From assembly GCA_963281255.1 (NCBI GenBank), contig OY725488.1, forward strand, positions 2,858,285 through 2,922,284: 64,000 bases of DNA. The letters run 5' to 3'. Position numbers and translations under genes: made by a program. This document shows positions 33,651 through 43,531 of the stretch, piece by piece. The notes beneath the pieces were generated by a model. The model was not told the origin of the DNA. It made no database searches and saw nothing but the letters and a program-made list of their open reading frames with translations. This DNA comes from Aphrocallistes beatrix. Its lineage: Eukaryota > Porifera > Hexactinellida > Sceptrulophora > Aphrocallistidae. Position 1 is the first letter of the stretch; every line of letters begins with the position of its first letter.

Positions 33651-35957
33651 TTATACAGCTTCTACACAGGACTCGAATTCCAAGTCACATTTCCTACAGA
33701 TATAAGGATAATCTCCCACGTCCTTTAGACTGGTATTGACGCATCCACAGTGAAACCATCTCAGGCAGAACTCACAACCTAACCAGTCATCATTCGCCCT
33801 CTTTCCCCCGGTTGGGCAGTCGTGTTGTTCACATTCCTCGCAAACTGTTTCAGAGTCATCAGGGTTAACACTCGTGGAAGGTAATTCTTTCATGGCAACA
33901 GATGAGAGCTCAGTACCAAAACCTCCAGATTTATAGGTCGTAGTATCCTTTTCACGTCTACGCCTGGAGGATTCGGCTGCAATGAATTGGGATTTGAGAA
34001 CTCTCCGACGCCTCTTTTGAGTAGCCATAACGGCTTTAAGTTTACAGCGGTTCCTTTCTTTTATCCATCGATGCTAAGTGTTCAAGAGTTATACGGCTAC
34101 ATTGTACATGTTGTTCTGACAGAATAGCTGCGAGCATCATTGAACCTTCATTGAAAGTGCACACAGCAATAGCAGCAGCGGCTTGAAGTGACTTTTGTCC
34201 TACACGTTTTGTCTTTGGAGCATTATGCCATACAACTGAATGTAGCGACTCATTACAGTTCTGTGTTAATCCCATTGTCAGAGCGGAACACATTTCAATG
34301 CTTGCAAATTTCTTGAAAACATCTTCCAGGCGCGAATACTCGTCTTTATTCAGATAGGGTTGTCGGAGTATGGGAGGTGGATGAGAGGTATTCTCAGCTG
34401 AAATTGCGAGGGCCTTTTGAAAGTAACACCAGGATTCTTTTGAGTGTGGGCAACGATCGTGCTCCTCGAACAAATGATTCATCAGTGTGTAAAGGGCGTT
34501 TTGAATGTCTAGCGGTGTTCTGCCTCTGTTCTTGCCAATAACAATAGCGTATAGATGAGCAATTCTCTCGACTTTTGATGCGGGTATTGGCTTGGAGGGC
34601 ATTGTTTTCGTAGTTGTCTTCTTTTTGAGGTGTTTCTTTAATCGTTTTTGCGTGTGCCCAAGACATTCCTCTTTCCGGATTACTTCCATTCCTTTGTAAG
34701 GATTATTTTTTCCAACCTTTTGAAAGAGCTTGAGTCTCCATCTCCTACATACTATGTAGTATAGGCTAGAGAATGCTTGTCAACTGATCTACTCCAGATT
34801 TCTATTGCAGCAGAAGATTCCATCGCCTGACTTGTTCCAGAGAAGTTAGTTGGGCATTCGCTCGAATGTTTCTCCCAGTATTCGCTGTATTCCCTGGGTT
34901 TTCTTTCTTACGTTCTTCCGTCCATTTGATACATTTGTTACACACGCGTTCGTAAAGGACGTAGTCAATGACTTTCCCCACTTTCCCTTTGACTTCAATA
35001 GCCCCGGCGAATTCTTGATTACTAAAATAGCCGCGCCTTTGCCAAGATCCGTCAAAGCTCACCGCGCATACCTTGCAACCAGGAATGTTTGATGACTCAG
35101 CTTTGGCTCTCACTTCTTTTGCTGTCATGGACATGGATTGCTGGAATATTTTATCTGTAGAAAGGACCAATTGCGCGCGAGTAGAGACTTGGACATTCTA
35201 TGCCAGGTATTTTGTATATCAAGGAGGTTGCAGGTCAGTCGAAAATCACTCCAGCTCATAGAAGTACAGTGTGCTGCTAGTAAAGCTCTAACGTTGACTT
35301 CCGACTTTTTCCGGCAAAGCATTTGAGGATCGTTCACGGCTTCATTAGGTTTCATTCTAACCGGACAGGATGTGGGAAATTCAGCAAGCACAAGATGGCA
35401 GCGACTGCATTTCAACAAGAGATATGATTGTAACCCATCACGAAAAGCGTATTGATACAGATTCAATTTACCAGTGCAGTGTGCCTCAGTGCATCTTAAT
35501 AGAGAAAATACCGTACTCAGATATCGATATCAATTATTTGCGAGCCATGAGGGTGTAATAGTGTTTTAGATTTCGGAGTGCTAGTAGGAAGGGATAATCG
35601 CTTTGTGGTGGATGGTGTGAAAGTAGATTTTCTTTTGACTCCCTCACCTTTCCGAAACCTCCCAGTGTTGAGTTTATGTCCTCACTTTTTTGTATGAACT
35701 GGGGTAGCTGGTGCCGTGTTATCCGATTCTTCGGATGTCTGCGAAGAGAGGGCTACTTGAGAGAGAGTAGATCCGAGCTCAGTAGGCGTGGATGTAGCTG
35801 GTGTTAAATCAGTTGGGGTTGGTTGGACTTTGAATATAAAATTACCTTCATTGTCAGACCCACTTGACTCCATGCTAGATTCAAAATCAGTCGGAATGCA
35901 AACCTTCGGGAGATCTCGCTGCGAAATGTAGAAGTGCCCATAATTGTTCCACCACAC
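33651..35957 (-). pseudogene. Mutator-like transposase with PHD finger, pseudogene
   Basis: On the - strand: an acidic N-terminal part (35682-35957), then a CSRC...C zinc-ribbon-like part with EVNVRALLAAHCTSMSWSDF. Next is VSFDGSWQRRGYFSN (first Asp, 35040s), HSSECPTNFSGTSQAMESSA, VGDGDSSSF (second Asp) and GLTQNCNESLHSVVWH (Glu). At the C-terminus comes a PHD finger, VCEECEQ...WLGCEFCLRWFHCGCV...YICRKC (33651-34028). At least four frameshifts separate these. The order matches the intact gene at 43532-46225, but sequence identity is low, so it is a different subfamily. Confidence 0.85.
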
Positions 35958-37282
35958 ATGCTAATAATAGAACTATGTAGTTTCTTGTATTGTTGTGACA
36001 GAATTCAAAATATAGCTAGCCATGTACAGTACACATGCACATGTTGATATTTTTAGAATTTTGCCAATTATGAATGGTGTTTGCATTTCTCAATTTCTTA
36101 CTAACCTAAATTCCAATTGCACTTGGTTGTAACGTGCTTACATATCTACTGTTATGTGTGCATTGCTATTGTAACATATTGTTGTCTGGGATGGAAAATG
36201 GAGCCTTGAATGGGGCACCTCCCAATAACGCGCACCCTTATGTGGTCTGTAAAGAACCTTTTTGTTCACATAAAACAGTGGTTCCCAACCCCTTTACCTC
36301 GTGCACCTCATAACACCTGCAAATTATTTTGTGCACCCCAGGACCTATGCCAGGATCTAGGAGTAATGTGCATATAACTTCAAAAATAATTCTGTTAAAA
36401 ATGCTCAATATTCAGTTCTAATCCTTGTCCCGTGCACCCCAGTTTGGGAACCGCTGGCATAAAATATGTTGAAAGTACTGTTAATCCAAACACCATCAAG
36501 GATATTTATCTATCTATTTTTGTTAATTATATTTGTAAACGCCTAAATTTGTAGCCATTTGTGGTCTAGTGACTTTTGATAATTGTTTGGGCAAATGAGC
36601 ACGGTTGGACATGTTCAGCATGCTTTTTGTGGTGATTATGTAGACCAAAAGGGATGAATTTGAAATAGAACAAGTTTTAAGAATGGAATGTTGTTACATT
36701 CTTATGCTGCTATGATGTTGCTAGAGGGCTAAGTTTGCCGAATAAGACGACTTGTATTCAAAGTCATTTGTCGCATTTGTGGCTGCAAATATCTGATGGG
36801 TCTACTCTAGGTGTCCGAATAAACTGACCCCCGCTTATTAATTAATGTTTTTTTCTAGCCCCCCTCCCCCGTTTATTAAATCTCGTAAATTAACTTTGAA
36901 AGTTTTACCCAAAAATGGTTTTTATCGCATGTAGTATTTCATCAATTATCTTCTATCTGTTGATATGTACTCATTTTCCCAACATTTTGTTAGACAATTT
37001 CAGATTTATTTTGTAGAATGACTTTTATTATTTTACTTCGTAATTTGAGCACATTTATCGTATTTATCTCTATTTAATAGCTATCCATTTGCAGTTGTAA
37101 TTGTACGTTGTGTGTCTGTGTATGAGTGTTGATAAATTTAGACATGTTCTATAGATGTAATATATCTATTTTTAGACTAAACTAGCGTTTGTTATTAATT
37201 CCAATGCGTATAATGCCTAAAACGTAACAACCAGTTTGAATGTTTAGAACTTGATGGCTTGCATTTTAACTTACAGAAACAC
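35958..37282. other. Noncoding, with one hAT MITE and a lone MITE end
   Basis: Besides the MITE at 36276-36456, about 36805-36830 holds a single end (ACTCTAGGTGTCCGAATAAA) related to the MITE at 53359-53648. No gene recognised. Confidence 0.5.
36276..36456. mobile_element. hAT-type MITE
   Basis: The ends CAGTGGTTCCCAACC and GTTTGGGAACCGCTG have flanks ACATAAAA and GCATAAAA (7 of 8 match). 181 bp, noncoding. It shares its terminal sequence with the MITE at 7065-7258. Confidence 0.85.
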
Positions 37283-37460
37283 AAGCGCGCTTCGCTTGCT
37301 TGCGGACACTTTGTGTTCGCCAGGCGCGCCATTTGGGCGCCTGGGCTCACACTTTAATTATAATAAGGTTGATAATCACTCTAATCATGTCTGTCTTACT
37401 GTTATAATCTACATCACTGGAAAAATCACCAAATTGTCAATTTTATTTGAAATCTGAGTC
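37283..37460 (-). repeat. G-family MITE fragment
   Basis: It begins with the inverted GC-rich block (AAGCGCGCTTCGCTTGCTTG, GCGGACACTTTGTGTTCGC) and continues into the core with CTTACTGTTATAATC. The distal end is missing. Confidence 0.8.
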
Positions 37461-37548
37461 CCTAATTTATGGAACTTGACGGAAACTTTCCGGAATTCTA
37501 ATTGTAATTACCTAATTTGCGGAATACTCCATTCCAGATTATCTCATT

Positions 37549-37777
37549 CAGGGCTGTATCAACCCAGTTGGCAAAAACAAGTCATTTTTCATGGAAATTC
37601 CTTGACCACTACTCATTCAACTAAAAAATTAGTTGTCTATAGCCCACTCTTTTTCGGAATGATGCATTTGTAGTTTTGTACTAAATGAACTGGTTTCAAC
37701 AATTCATTTTCATATGACGGCTATAATCAACTCATTGATATGATTTTCCCAACTCAAAATGGGTTGATACAGCCCTG
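37549..37777. mobile_element. hAT-type MITE
   Basis: The ends CAGGGCTGTATCAACCCA and GGGTTGATACAGCCCTG have flanks ATCTCATT and ACCTCAGT (6 of 8 match). 229 bp, noncoding. Confidence 0.8.
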
Positions 37778-37785
37778 ACCTCAGT

Positions 37786-40306
37786 AACCAAACTTGGTGG
37801 ATCCGATCAGGAAATTACAGATGATTAATTACATTTCTACTATTAAGTTCCAATTTATACCTACATACGGACGAGATACTTCCTCCATGCTATAAGATCA
37901 TCTCCCTACTGGTGCTGCACTCAAATTGTATCACTTATATTCATACTTTTCTTCAATTGTCCAATTTTAGATATAAAACGATATAGTACTTGAGTAATAT
38001 TTGTGATTATGTTTTAGGTTTTTGCAAATTTTAAAGTGATGTAAAATTTCTAATATTACATTTTTGAATTAATTTTCATAGTCACTAACTTGTTTTAAAA
38101 ATACTCTTCTCAGCCTACACAAATATATTTATTAACATCCGTTTAACTTACAATATTGGAATGCTTCTCAGTAATATTCATAAACTATCTATTGCGTTCC
38201 TATATACACTTCACTTTTCTGAGAATTGCTGATGATATTTCCTATATTATCTCATCACCTGGATGGAAGGGCTAGACCACACATGTCGATGCAATTGTAG
38301 GCTCAAGAAATGAATATAAATAACAATATCTGCCCTATTATTTATCAGTCGTAACTTGCAAATCGCAACTCATACTGGGAACACGCAACTCCTGGGGTCT
38401 TCGCTCATCTGGGGAGGCAGGCCTAACTTGCGCACTGATTTATGGATGGTAGTATATGCTTCTTGGTATGTTGATTTACACCTACTATTGTTTTATTCTC
38501 AGCCTTCAATGACCTAAATTGGCTGAGTGTGCAAAACTGAAATTTCTGATTATATAGACGTGGCAATGACGTCTCAATCTCGTGGTCTTTCAACATTTTC
38601 GTCTTTGGTGTCTGAACTCAATGGAACCATACCTTAAACTATGGATAACAATTTCGCATTAGAAGTTTGTATTCACTTTTTACTGATTTTAATTGTACCA
38701 TGGATCAGAATGTAAGAGTCCAAAAATTTGTGGTAAATGCTTACATGTTTATTTTTCACAATTCTGACTTTTTCGTGCAGAATAATTAGTTGAAAAGTTT
38801 GAAATTTTCAGATATGATAACATATTGGATTGATTATTGAACCGCAATATATATATATATATTTCAATCAATTCCAAAATTGATCATAATGAATTTAGAT
38901 TGTGAATATAAAATTAATATTGATTTGAACCATGGATAAATGACTTAGTGTTGTATGCGGTCTTCACTTATAGTTAAAATGACAATCCTCACAAACTTTT
39001 ATAATTTCGTTCTCAGAATTTTTTCATTCTATAAGCTTTATGTTACCATAATATAAGCTCTAAGCCTAATGCTTTAAATATTACCGTACAGATTTTCAAA
39101 TTGATTACCCTCTTCAAAGTTTTAGATGAATACGTCAAAAAAAAAGTCAAAAAATATACTGAATTTTGAATAAATTCAGTAAATCAGGTGGCAATGTAAA
39201 AAATTGCACTTTTAACGAAAAACGCTCGGTCGAAATTAAGGATATATATCAATTAAGAGATATCCGATGTCAAATGAAGTTTCTTATTAAGATACCAAAT
39301 AGTTGAATTCGAGGAACGTTGAAGTATTATTACCTATAGCAACGGAGATTTTGAACTTTTAAGAATACATCGGGTTCAAATGGTGGTGTCACTGATGTTA
39401 GACGCTCATTTTAACTATATTGATATACCCGAGTTGACATATATCACAGTTTATGATAATAATTGAGCACAAACCACTTTTCCATTCATACGTAATACAA
39501 TGTATGTATACGGAAGCGTTAAGTACAGCTATTTGTTGTTGAATAAAGATATTTGCATGTTATTTAATATTACGAAACAGTTAAAACTAATGGAAATTTA
39601 GGGATATATAACTATATTTTTTTAAAGGTTGGCCTTTCCAATGGACATTTCGTTTTTATCCAAAATTGTCAAGTCCTTTTTTGTCATTTTTACATCCCCA
39701 AAGGGGTTCGAAACATTGATCTCGATTTTTAGAATTTCAATATACATAGGACCACATGTTCCACCTGGTGTCACTCTAAAAAAAATTTCTGGTCATTGGT
39801 AAGTTACGGACAACCAAAAAATTCTCCAAATATAGTCAATATATGTATCAAATCGCTGGCAATTCAATTCTGGGCACGAATTCACAATTAAAATGATATT
39901 CTGGCATGGTTAATAGGATAGCCTTTTTCTCGATTATGGTTCACTAACAACCGAAAATGTTGTGTAATGATTTCAGTCATAATTATTTGTGCACCAATCA
40001 AGAATTGTGGTATTTAAATTCAAATTCCAAATTAAAAATTTATTATCAAAGGACGACGAATATCCTGAGGTACGCTAATGTGCCATGGCACACACAAGTT
40101 GAGAATCACTGATCTAATGTTATGCATACTACCGTGTCCTTAGATAGTATTGATTTTCTCATCTTTGTTAGATTACATAACGTCCTCGACTATTAGTGTT
40201 TCCTTCCAGAACTAACTCAAAAAGTTTCATTCTCTCTTGAAATTTTGTGTTTGAACAGTTCTCGATGAGTTAATATTTTTGATAATAATTTATTTTTTCC
40301 CTGTAG
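37786..40306. other. Region upstream of the tetraspanin exon; foldback remnant at 39600-40030
   Basis: 39600-40030 matches the arm of the foldback element at 25200-29780 (AATTGTCAAGTCCTTTTT, CCAAAGGGGTTCGAAACATT). At about 40100-40122 there is a lone hAT-like end. 37786-39600 shows no gene or repeat that I recognise. Upstream tetraspanin exons or a promoter could lie here unseen. Confidence 0.45.
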
Positions 40307-40685
40307 ATTTTGTTAAGTCTATGAATAGCAACCAAAAGGTGGTGAATTTAGTTCAGGTTATTCTCTCAATATGGTTGTTCAGCTTTGGCATAGTTAGTAC
40401 AATTGTTGGTGCATATGGCCTTATTACGACAAATCACTACTCCAATCTTAACCATACTCTGTCATTTCCTAATATTATTACAATCGATTACAGTTCTGGT
40501 GCAAATTTACTTATTACTGCTGGCGTAATCCAAATATTTGTATCAATTCTTGGACTTCTTGGGTCGTTTATCGGATTGATTGATGGCTGTCAGAGAATTG
40601 GGATTGGAATTATGATTGCGTATGCAGTGTTGTTGCTTGTTATATCAGGTCTTAATCTTTCAAGTGCTATTACTGCTTATGGTGG
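40307..40685 (+). CDS. Tetraspanin, exon with start codon and TM1-TM3
   Basis: The acceptor TTTTCCCTGTAG precedes the exon, and translation most likely starts at ATG 40321. It encodes NLVQVILSIWLFSFGIVS (TM1), a short extracellular loop, ANLLITAGVIQIFVSILGLL (TM2) and IGIGIMIAYAVLLLVISGLN (TM3), then TAYGG. This is the tetraspanin order with a short N-terminus. The donor GTAAGT leaves phase 2. The next exon (53688) starts with the single base needed to complete a Gly codon. Tetraspanins organise membrane protein assemblies at the cell surface. The acceptor upstream of the ATG implies a 5' UTR exon. The following intron is 13.0 kb and holds transposons, including an antisense gene. Confidence 0.85.
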
Positions 40686-41424
40686 GTAAGTGATTAAATA
40701 TTGATTGGGTATTAAGATGCGAGCCTTACATTTCGTTTTATTCAGAGAAAGATTACATGCCCTGCCTTGCGAAAACTATTCGAACGCCATATTGCTCTGC
40801 ATCATAAATTAACTAAAATGAGTCTTTGGGACCAATTCATTGAAACCACGACTGTTACCAATAATCTAACATCAAATTCGAAATCTACACACTTGACTTC
40901 CACAGTTTAGAATATACCCACATATTAATCCCTCCCAAAGCTTAATTGCTAGCAACTGTGTCACCTTTTGCGACTTCGTAACCATTATATATAATGAGAG
41001 CGAGTGAATCAAGGTGGCTCAAACAACACCAATTTATTTTGAAGCATAATTGAATTATAGAAAACTACTAAACTGAGTAATTCGAGTCTAATTGATGTCA
41101 TATTCTAATTGAAATTGAAATTGATGTCATATTCTAGCTGTCGTGGTTTAAATTAATTGGCCTCCATGAATGGATTGATTTTAGAATTTTTTCTGATATA
41201 AAGCAATATGGTGTTCCAATATTTTTGGCCAAGGAGTCACAGTAATCCTAATTTGATGTATTAATTCAACTTAATTGAAAAACTGGTTTATTAAGAATTC
41301 TACCTATTTGCTACAGATTTTAAGCAATTCTAGTTAATCGAACAGAAAATGTCCCGATTATGGAATCACATATCATAATCTTAACAATTAATGTGATTAT
41401 TTCGGAAATACATACTATTCAAAG

Positions 41425-41710
41425 CTAAGTTGACTAATTCATGAATTAATGAATAATTCGAATAATTCATAATTCATCAAGCCTGAGAAGAATGAATTAA
41501 AATTGATAGTTTTTTAATGGAAAATATCATGAATTATATGAATGAATTTTTCGAATAATTCATAATTCCCGAATTATGAATTATTCGAATTATTCATTAA
41601 TTCATGAATTTGTCAACTTAGCTTATGATTGACTAATTCATGTTTGAATTATGAATTATTCGAATAATTCGTAATTCTTTGCCATTTTTTAATGAATTAG
41701 TCAACTTAGA
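41425..41710. mobile_element. Palindromic AT-rich MITEs (TTGACTAATTCATG family)
   Basis: Two units abut or overlap (41425-41629 and about 41634-41710), each bounded by AAGTTGACTAATTCATG-like ends and filled with GAATTATTCGAATAATTC dyads. Same family as 23798-24131. Confidence 0.7.
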
Positions 41711-41810
41711 TTCAAAGTAGGAATTACAGTCTGTTACATAATTATTTGGAATTATATTTGACAAAATTTTCTTTGAAGATTATTCATGGTCAACATTCTA
41801 AGTTAAGAGA

Positions 41811-42150
41811 TACAAGCGCGCTTCGCTTGCTTGCGCTGCGCGGCTGGCGGACACTTTGTGTCTGCCGGAGGCTCCCTTCGGTCGCCTGGGGTCACCATTG
41901 ATTAATTATAAGGGAGATAATATCTCTAAATATGTCTGTCCTACTGTTAAAATCTATATCGCACGAAAAAACACCAAATTTATCAATTTTGAAAATTTTG
42001 ATGCGTAATGATGACGTCATAACAGAATGATGGGTCATCATTTTTTGATGATAGTTGCATCATATGTGAGTCGTGTTAGTATACATATTTTATTAAAATT
42101 TCTGCCTATCTCCTATAATGGCTGAGTTATGCTCGAATAACTGTGTTGCT
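41811..42150 (-). mobile_element. G-family MITE, inverted copy
   Basis: The inverted GC-rich block (AAGCGCGCTTCGCTTGCTTG) is followed by the whole core, including TGACGTCA at 42012-42019, and ends near GAATAACTGTGTTGCTTA. Compared with full-length copies it lacks the distal end. Confidence 0.85.
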
Positions 42151-42154
42151 TACG

Positions 42155-42430
42155 CGCCATTGAGGACCAGTATGACTTAAAAAAATTAGAATCTATCCTG
42201 CTCCAGGTAGCCTCCAACATGTTCTTTAGCTCTGGAATTGTGAACCTTTTAACCTTTTTGGTTGGCTAAAGCAATTCCTGCTTTAGCCAACCAAAAAAGG
42301 TTCACAATAGGATTGAGATCAGGGTTTTTGAAGGCTACGGAAGTACTTTGGGCACTTTTGAGCTCAGCCAATGCATGACCTTTAGGATCGAATATTATTG
42401 AATCTCAAAAAAATTGATAATCGTTATTAT
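42155..42430 (-). pseudogene. Tc1-like transposase C-terminal remnant
   Basis: Fragments read IFDPKGHALAELKSAQ, FKNPDLNPIVNLFW (the DLNPIE block with Glu changed to Val) and, after a frameshift, LKNMLEATWSRIDSNFFKSY then WSSMARK. An inverted duplication (about 42253-42300, GGTTGGCTAAAGCA and its inverse) was inserted into the coding sequence. Confidence 0.6.
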
Positions 42431-43233
42431 GACTTCTTTTCCAAATATGCGTCGCAAAGATACTGTATTTCAATTTTTGCATCAATCAGAGGCTTATTTT
42501 CATTTTTACACTCAACTGAATGTTCCATTTTCCTATACAAATAACATTGTTCAAATTTTTAAATTTTTTTAGTTTGTGTTCAAGATTTTTTCCTGAGTTT
42601 GAGTGATATTTGCAAGATTATAAGTTCTATCTTTAACCCATTCATTATAGAACATAACTGACTACAATCATTATATAATATGGAATACTGACAAAGATAT
42701 GGATTTCAAAATTGATTTATCGCTGTATTTTTGGTAATTTTCGGCTTAATTTTGTATATAAATTCGCACAGTTCTTAAAGTATTGGCTTAAACAATAAGA
42801 TCGTAGTCAGCTATCTTCATTACTATATATACTTACTTTTATTTATGAATTCATTCAATTCTCACTTGATTTGGCTTTGAGAACTTGTTCAAAATGTAGT
42901 TTTAGAATCAAATTTTCCCTTATTATTCGAATAAAATTAAAATTAAAATTATCTCAAGATGTTATAAAATAATAATAACTTCAATAATTGTTTCAATGTC
43001 ATAGGTATTCTATAGACAGATTATATTTCTAGATAGCAGAGCTATTTTAGAACTCAATTCTTTCTTTCATATTGAGTTCCAATTATATTTTAATTTTAGA
43101 ACAATCAAATTCCTATGAATTCGAATTAGGAACTAACAATTGTTGCGAGTTTATTTTGATGAATCCAAATTTAGGTTCACTGCATAGTCGAATTCTAATC
43201 CAACCACTACTTCTAACTGTTAAATATTGTTTA
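42431..43233. other. Intronic AT-rich sequence
   Basis: No gene, terminal repeat or tandem array recognised between the Tc1 remnant and the RNA-like element at 43269. Confidence 0.4.
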
Positions 43234-43243
43234 GTATAAATAG
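43234..43243 (+). promoter_or_regulatory. TATA-like box at -35 to -26 of the candidate small RNA
   Basis: GTATAAATAG lies about 30 bp upstream of the first base of the folded element, the spacing used by type 3 Pol III promoters such as that of U6. An AT-rich background makes chance occurrence possible. Confidence 0.35.
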
Positions 43244-43268
43244 CTAATGTAAAAGTCTCAATTATAGA

Positions 43269-43381
43269 GATAGCCCATATCCTACGCATTGACGAATGCT
43301 CTGCCTGGGTAGGAGTTCATGACAATTCCAGTATGGGACGCCTGAAAGAGTTCTTGTGAACACATGGGCTATCCGTTTTTT
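43269..43381 (+). ncRNA. Candidate structured small RNA with Pol III-like signals
   Basis: The 105-nt body (43269-43373) closes with a perfect 10-bp stem, GATAGCCCAT with ATGGGCTATC. Inside are TCCTAC/GTAGGA (43280-43285, 43309-43314), which encloses the hairpin GCATT-GACG-AATGC, and GTTCA/TGAAC (43315-43319, 43357-43361). Together they form a compact three-way junction with only one to two unpaired bases at the joints. Six Ts follow at 43376-43381. A TATA-like box precedes. It resembles none of the small RNAs I know (U6, 7SK, Y, RNase P/MRP, SRP). It might instead be a very short MITE with 10-bp ends. It lies in the tetraspanin intron, 150 bp beyond the antisense transposase stop. Confidence 0.4.
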
Positions 43382-43531
43382 GCTCTAAATAATAACATTT
43401 ACTTTTTAGGCTGTTTATAAAATATATTTATTGTTCCCATTCTATACTCAATTAGTAACAAACTATTGTTTTATTCTCAATGACTAAACAAAAAACAAGT
43501 ACGTCGCTAGAATGAATAGTATTTTCTAATA

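Noticed and set aside
34850-35261. + strand open frames of 60-80 codons
   Set aside because: They are shadows of the Mutator-like pseudogene on the other strand.
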